The position numbers were made by a program, and so were the translations under genes. A stretch of 64,000 nucleotides of DNA, taken from Saururus chinensis (lineage: Eukaryota > Streptophyta > Magnoliopsida > Piperales > Saururaceae). Shown piece after piece: positions 61,498-64,000 of the stretch. The DNA is taken from the NCBI GenBank assembly GCA_035235625.1, contig CP141145.1:7378001-7442000 (forward strand), written 5' to 3'. Positions within the stretch are counted from its first letter, which is position 1, and every line of letters begins with the position of its first letter. The notes beneath the pieces were generated by a model, which saw only the letters and a list, made by a program, of their open reading frames with translations, ran no database searches and was not told where the DNA came from.

Positions 61498-61506
61498 CTA
61501 TTTATA
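61498..61506 (-). promoter_or_regulatory. LTR TATA box of element D
   Basis: TATAAATAG on the minus strand, in a CCCTACTATAAATAGAAAGG context. The same word and distance from the LTR start are found in solo LTR E (10813-10821), which supports its role as the LTR promoter core. Confidence 0.7.
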
Positions 61507-61936
61507 GTAGGGCTTGGGGTTCACTTAATGAACTAATGGGGTGTAAATAGAATTTTTGGCTAAAAATGGGTATTTTGATCATTTGAGCACTCATTAAATC
61601 TGAAAAAATTCTAAAAATTTTTGTATAAGCTTATGTCATTGTCTGGGCCAATTTGGTCTAAAAATCATAATTTTGTCGGTGGGGCCCACAAGGGGGTCCA
61701 GTTAAACCCTAATTTTCAAAAAATTAGTGAAAAATCAAAAAAATACCAGAAATTTAGAATTGACTAAAAACTACTTAAAACTCATAAATGTAGAGTTAGT
61801 TTTGCTTAAAACCTTTAAAAATCCCATTTATTTTTTGAAAACCACAGAATTTAAATAAAAAAACGCTTAAGTCACACTATAACCGATAAATGACATTAAA
61901 ATAAACCGGTTCAAAGATGAGAGTCCTTACACTAGT

Positions 61937-62650
61937 TGCCCTTGTACCCTGCGAACTGTTCTACCTGTCTGCTGCCTTGGCTTCTTCGATCAGCCAAGAT
62001 TTGGGGCATTTGCTACCCTCTAGTAGAGTCCTCAATGGCCCAATGTTGTTCCTATGGATGGGGGATTTTACCAATAATTGAATGCTCCCAATTCGCAACA
62101 AAGGACTAGTCCATGACCTTTATTTAATGAAAATCTTTTGAATGGTATAACCCATTGCATATGAAATAGCCATGACCTTTATTTGACCAGTCTAACTGCT
62201 TGTTGCCCTTGTCCTTGCCACTATTGCGACTCTTGTTATCCAAGACATTTTTGGGTAGAAATTGTGCTTGCAACTCATTCTTGAACTTGTACTACATCCC
62301 TATCCTTGTTTGACCCAGAGTTGTATCGTCCTCCAACCACGTTCACCACTATAGCTTTGCATATCCCTCAAGATATATTGCTGCCACTGCGATCTCCTCC
62401 TCCTCTGGGGTATGAACCAATAAGAAATATCTCTCTATGTCCCAAACAATTTGCCAATCTCTTTGGTGCCTCGTGTCCTGAGTATGTCTTCTGCTTAGGC
62501 ACCTTAGCCTTCTTTGTCACTTGATGAGATGAGGACTCACCCCCATCTTGGGATGGAGTGTTGATGACTTCCCTCTTCAGTACCGCCACTTCCTCTACCA
62601 ACTCTTTCATTTACACTACTACTGCATCCTCAAATTTCTACACATGTTGA
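61937..62650 (-). pseudogene. element C gag fragment
   Basis: Minus-strand frame 62368-62610 starts with a coiled-coil-like MKELVEEVAVLKREV and then KVPKQKTYSGHEA. That matches the conserved opening of the Gag of some plant gypsy elements (KVPEPKSFSGARDAKEL). The rest, down to about 61937, is broken by stops but keeps the order of that protein. No pol of C is seen, because D is inserted here and the remainder is missing. Confidence 0.55.
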
Positions 62651-63109
62651 CTAAGGAAAATCATTGCCATAGCTACCTCAGGTGCTGATGTGGTGATATG
62701 GGCTACTCCTTTTGCCGAACTGCCTTATTGAGACTCTTCAAGGTGTGGTGCAATCTCAAGGATGGAAACACATTGGTTAAAGGCTGCCAAACTCCGTCAA
62801 TATCCCGCAAAGAAGATTGGTCTCCATCTTACATCCCATTTGATGTAGCCATTAAAACTACCTCTACCTTGAGATTAGTAATATGAATCAACATTGAGCC
62901 CACCATTAGCTACTCTTTATTTCAACAACTTGCCAAGTCTAGGACCTCCATCAGGGAGTATCTTAGTGTTTAAAAACCTTAAGCCGCCTATCTCATGAAG
63001 CCCGTAAAGAGCTTTCACCTCCGTCAGGTATCTTGGCAATGTAACCAAACTGTCATGGGCACAAAGATGTGCCTAGTGTTCATACATGTGATGGCCTTGC
63101 TACCTAGCG
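62651..63109 (-). other. element C 5' leader
   Basis: Between the gag fragment and the right LTR of C. Presumed leader with the primer binding site, which I could not pinpoint. No other feature. Confidence 0.4.
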
Positions 63110-64000
63110 CAACCAAAAGGCACTCCTTAGTTCACCCAGGTCTTTTGCATGCCCAAGCACAATCACAACAAAGGAAAAACTAAGTAAAAATGAGGACCAC
63201 CTCTAAAACCTTTAATCAACACTGTAGTTTACAATGACATGACACTGACCTAGTCACTAAACCCAATGTCTAGCTGTATCCACTACCAAACCTTGCTGAG
63301 ATCTCACGATTCATCCACTCCACAGTTGAGTGCCCATCAGCCAGCTCCTCCAAGTCACCAACAAAGTATTCTCTGTCCAACAATCCTCCAAAACTATTGC
63401 CAGAACTCTTTGTCTACCCATGCAAAATCTCTGAGTCTACATAAATTAATCTTTGAAGCTTCCATGATGCCCCTTACATAGGGAAAGGTCAGGAGGTCCT
63501 AGTCCTACTAGGACTAGCCCGCCCCTTTGGTTACAAGTTCGGAATGCCACTTTCCTACCCTTTTACATGTAGGAAACCAGCCCATAAAACTACCCAAGAC
63601 TATCTCTAAGGGTCCTAACCCAACTAGAAACACAGTTGAGTCCTCCTTTAAGCATCCTCTGTCAATTAGCATTCCCCAAGACTCCAAAATTGGCTAGAAG
63701 TGCTCACCCTGCATACCTTCTCATCTCTGTAGAGTCCTGACACCATCCATTTCTTGCAAAGAGTCATTTCTTACTAGGATTCGGATGCCTAGAGCAATCC
63801 ACCCTATGCACAACACCTTGTCTAGCTTCATACCTACTTTAAGCCTCCAAGGCGGCTTCTAGTCATACTAGGAAATATAGAACGAATTAGTAACCATATC
63901 CAGTGCCTCTCCTACATAGACTAGGGGTTCTCCATGAGAGTCTTAACCTCCTTAGGAACCATCCTAGGTGATGGTGCTGAGCCTGCCATCATGTCCTACT
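63110..64000 (-). repeat. gypsy element C, right (5') LTR, truncated by window end
   Basis: Matches 40268-40667 then 47850-48300 in the same order, with the large nested insertions removed. This identifies the two as the LTR pair of one old element. Divergence is high by eye, so C predates A, B and D. The far border lies beyond the window. Confidence 0.6.

Larger units (their letters stand above)
48745..61931 (-). mobile_element. gypsy element D, near full length, chromodomain-bearing (Tekay/Del-like)
   Basis: Two LTRs (48745-52387 and 57076-61931) flank 4.7 kb of internal sequence. TSD is CTAGC (48740-48744) versus CTAGT (61932-61936). On the minus strand the order is 5' LTR, PBS, gag with CCHC knuckle, protease, RT, RNase H, integrase, chromodomain, polypurine tract and 3' LTR. 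This is Ty3/gypsy order; the chromodomain and long LTRs point to the Tekay/Del chromoviruses. Every coding domain has stops or frameshifts, so it is not autonomous. A 1.4-kb solo LTR is nested in its 5' LTR. Confidence 0.93.
57076..61931 (-). repeat. 5' LTR of element D (with nested solo LTR)
   Basis: Borders in minus orientation: TGTAAGGACTCTC start, GGGGCGTGACA end. 4856 bp in total; without the nested insertion and one TSD it is 3418 bp. That is 225 bp shorter than the 3' LTR, close to four 57-bp minisatellite units. A TATA box (TATAAATAG on the minus strand) is at 61498-61506, about 425 nt into the LTR, so most of the LTR would be R-U5. Confidence 0.9.

Overview
This is a window of a flowering-plant nuclear genome. 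The evidence is AT-rich non-coding DNA, a split gene with 17 GT-AG introns, plant-type LTR retrotransposons and CACTA DNA transposons. I cannot name the species. It has one convincing intact gene, a secreted GH35 beta-galactosidase with a C-terminal SUEL lectin domain on the minus strand (30364-37107, 18 exons, 821 codons plus stop). Almost everything else recognisable is transposable-element sequence, much of it nested.

Left part. At 1-3710 lies the decayed coding region of a Ty1/copia element on the plus strand, with a probable 3' LTR from 5283. A MULE transposase relic lies on the minus strand at about 7880-8600. At 9767-16405 there is a solo LTR of a long-LTR gypsy family, and a second solo LTR of the same family was inserted into it in opposite orientation (10404-13496, TSD TGTCA). 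That nesting explains the large apparent inverted repeat here. At 17834-25000 is a 7.2-kb non-autonomous CACTA element with a perfect 3-bp TSD (GTG). It is filled with short palindromes, GA-rich low-complexity blocks arranged in a higher-order repeat of about 1.02 kb, and a C-rich block. A Tat/Athila-like gypsy fragment (PBS-like site near 25770, gag at 26884-27470) is cut by a second, smaller CACTA relative (27477-29214).

Centre. The beta-galactosidase gene occupies 30.4-37.1 kb. It has a TATA box just upstream, a 2.6-kb first intron, and a 114-bp tandem duplication that copied part of exon 4 into intron 3. Between 37.2 and 40.2 kb there are a GTATCG-palindrome repeat, possible Stowaway MITE termini and unassigned DNA.

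Right part (40.2-64.0 kb) is a stack of nested gypsy elements. An old element (C) supplies the backbone: LTR pieces at 40268-40667, 47850-48744 and 63110-64000, and gag at 61937-62650. Solo LTR A (40668-47850) sits in C, and the internally deleted element B (43241-47422, TSD AAAGG) sits in A. The near-complete chromodomain-bearing gypsy element D (48745-61931, TSD CTAGC/CTAGT, minus strand) also sits in C. A Tat-like solo LTR (58339-59771, TSD ATAGC) sits inside the 5' LTR of D. All retroelement reading frames seen are broken, so none looks autonomous.

I found no tRNA, rRNA, CRISPR array or bacterial-type system. The most unusual signals are the CACTA satellite-like architecture, a patchwork divergence between the two LTRs of D that suggests gene conversion, a 57-bp minisatellite inside the LTRs, and a decoy splice acceptor in the beta-galactosidase gene.
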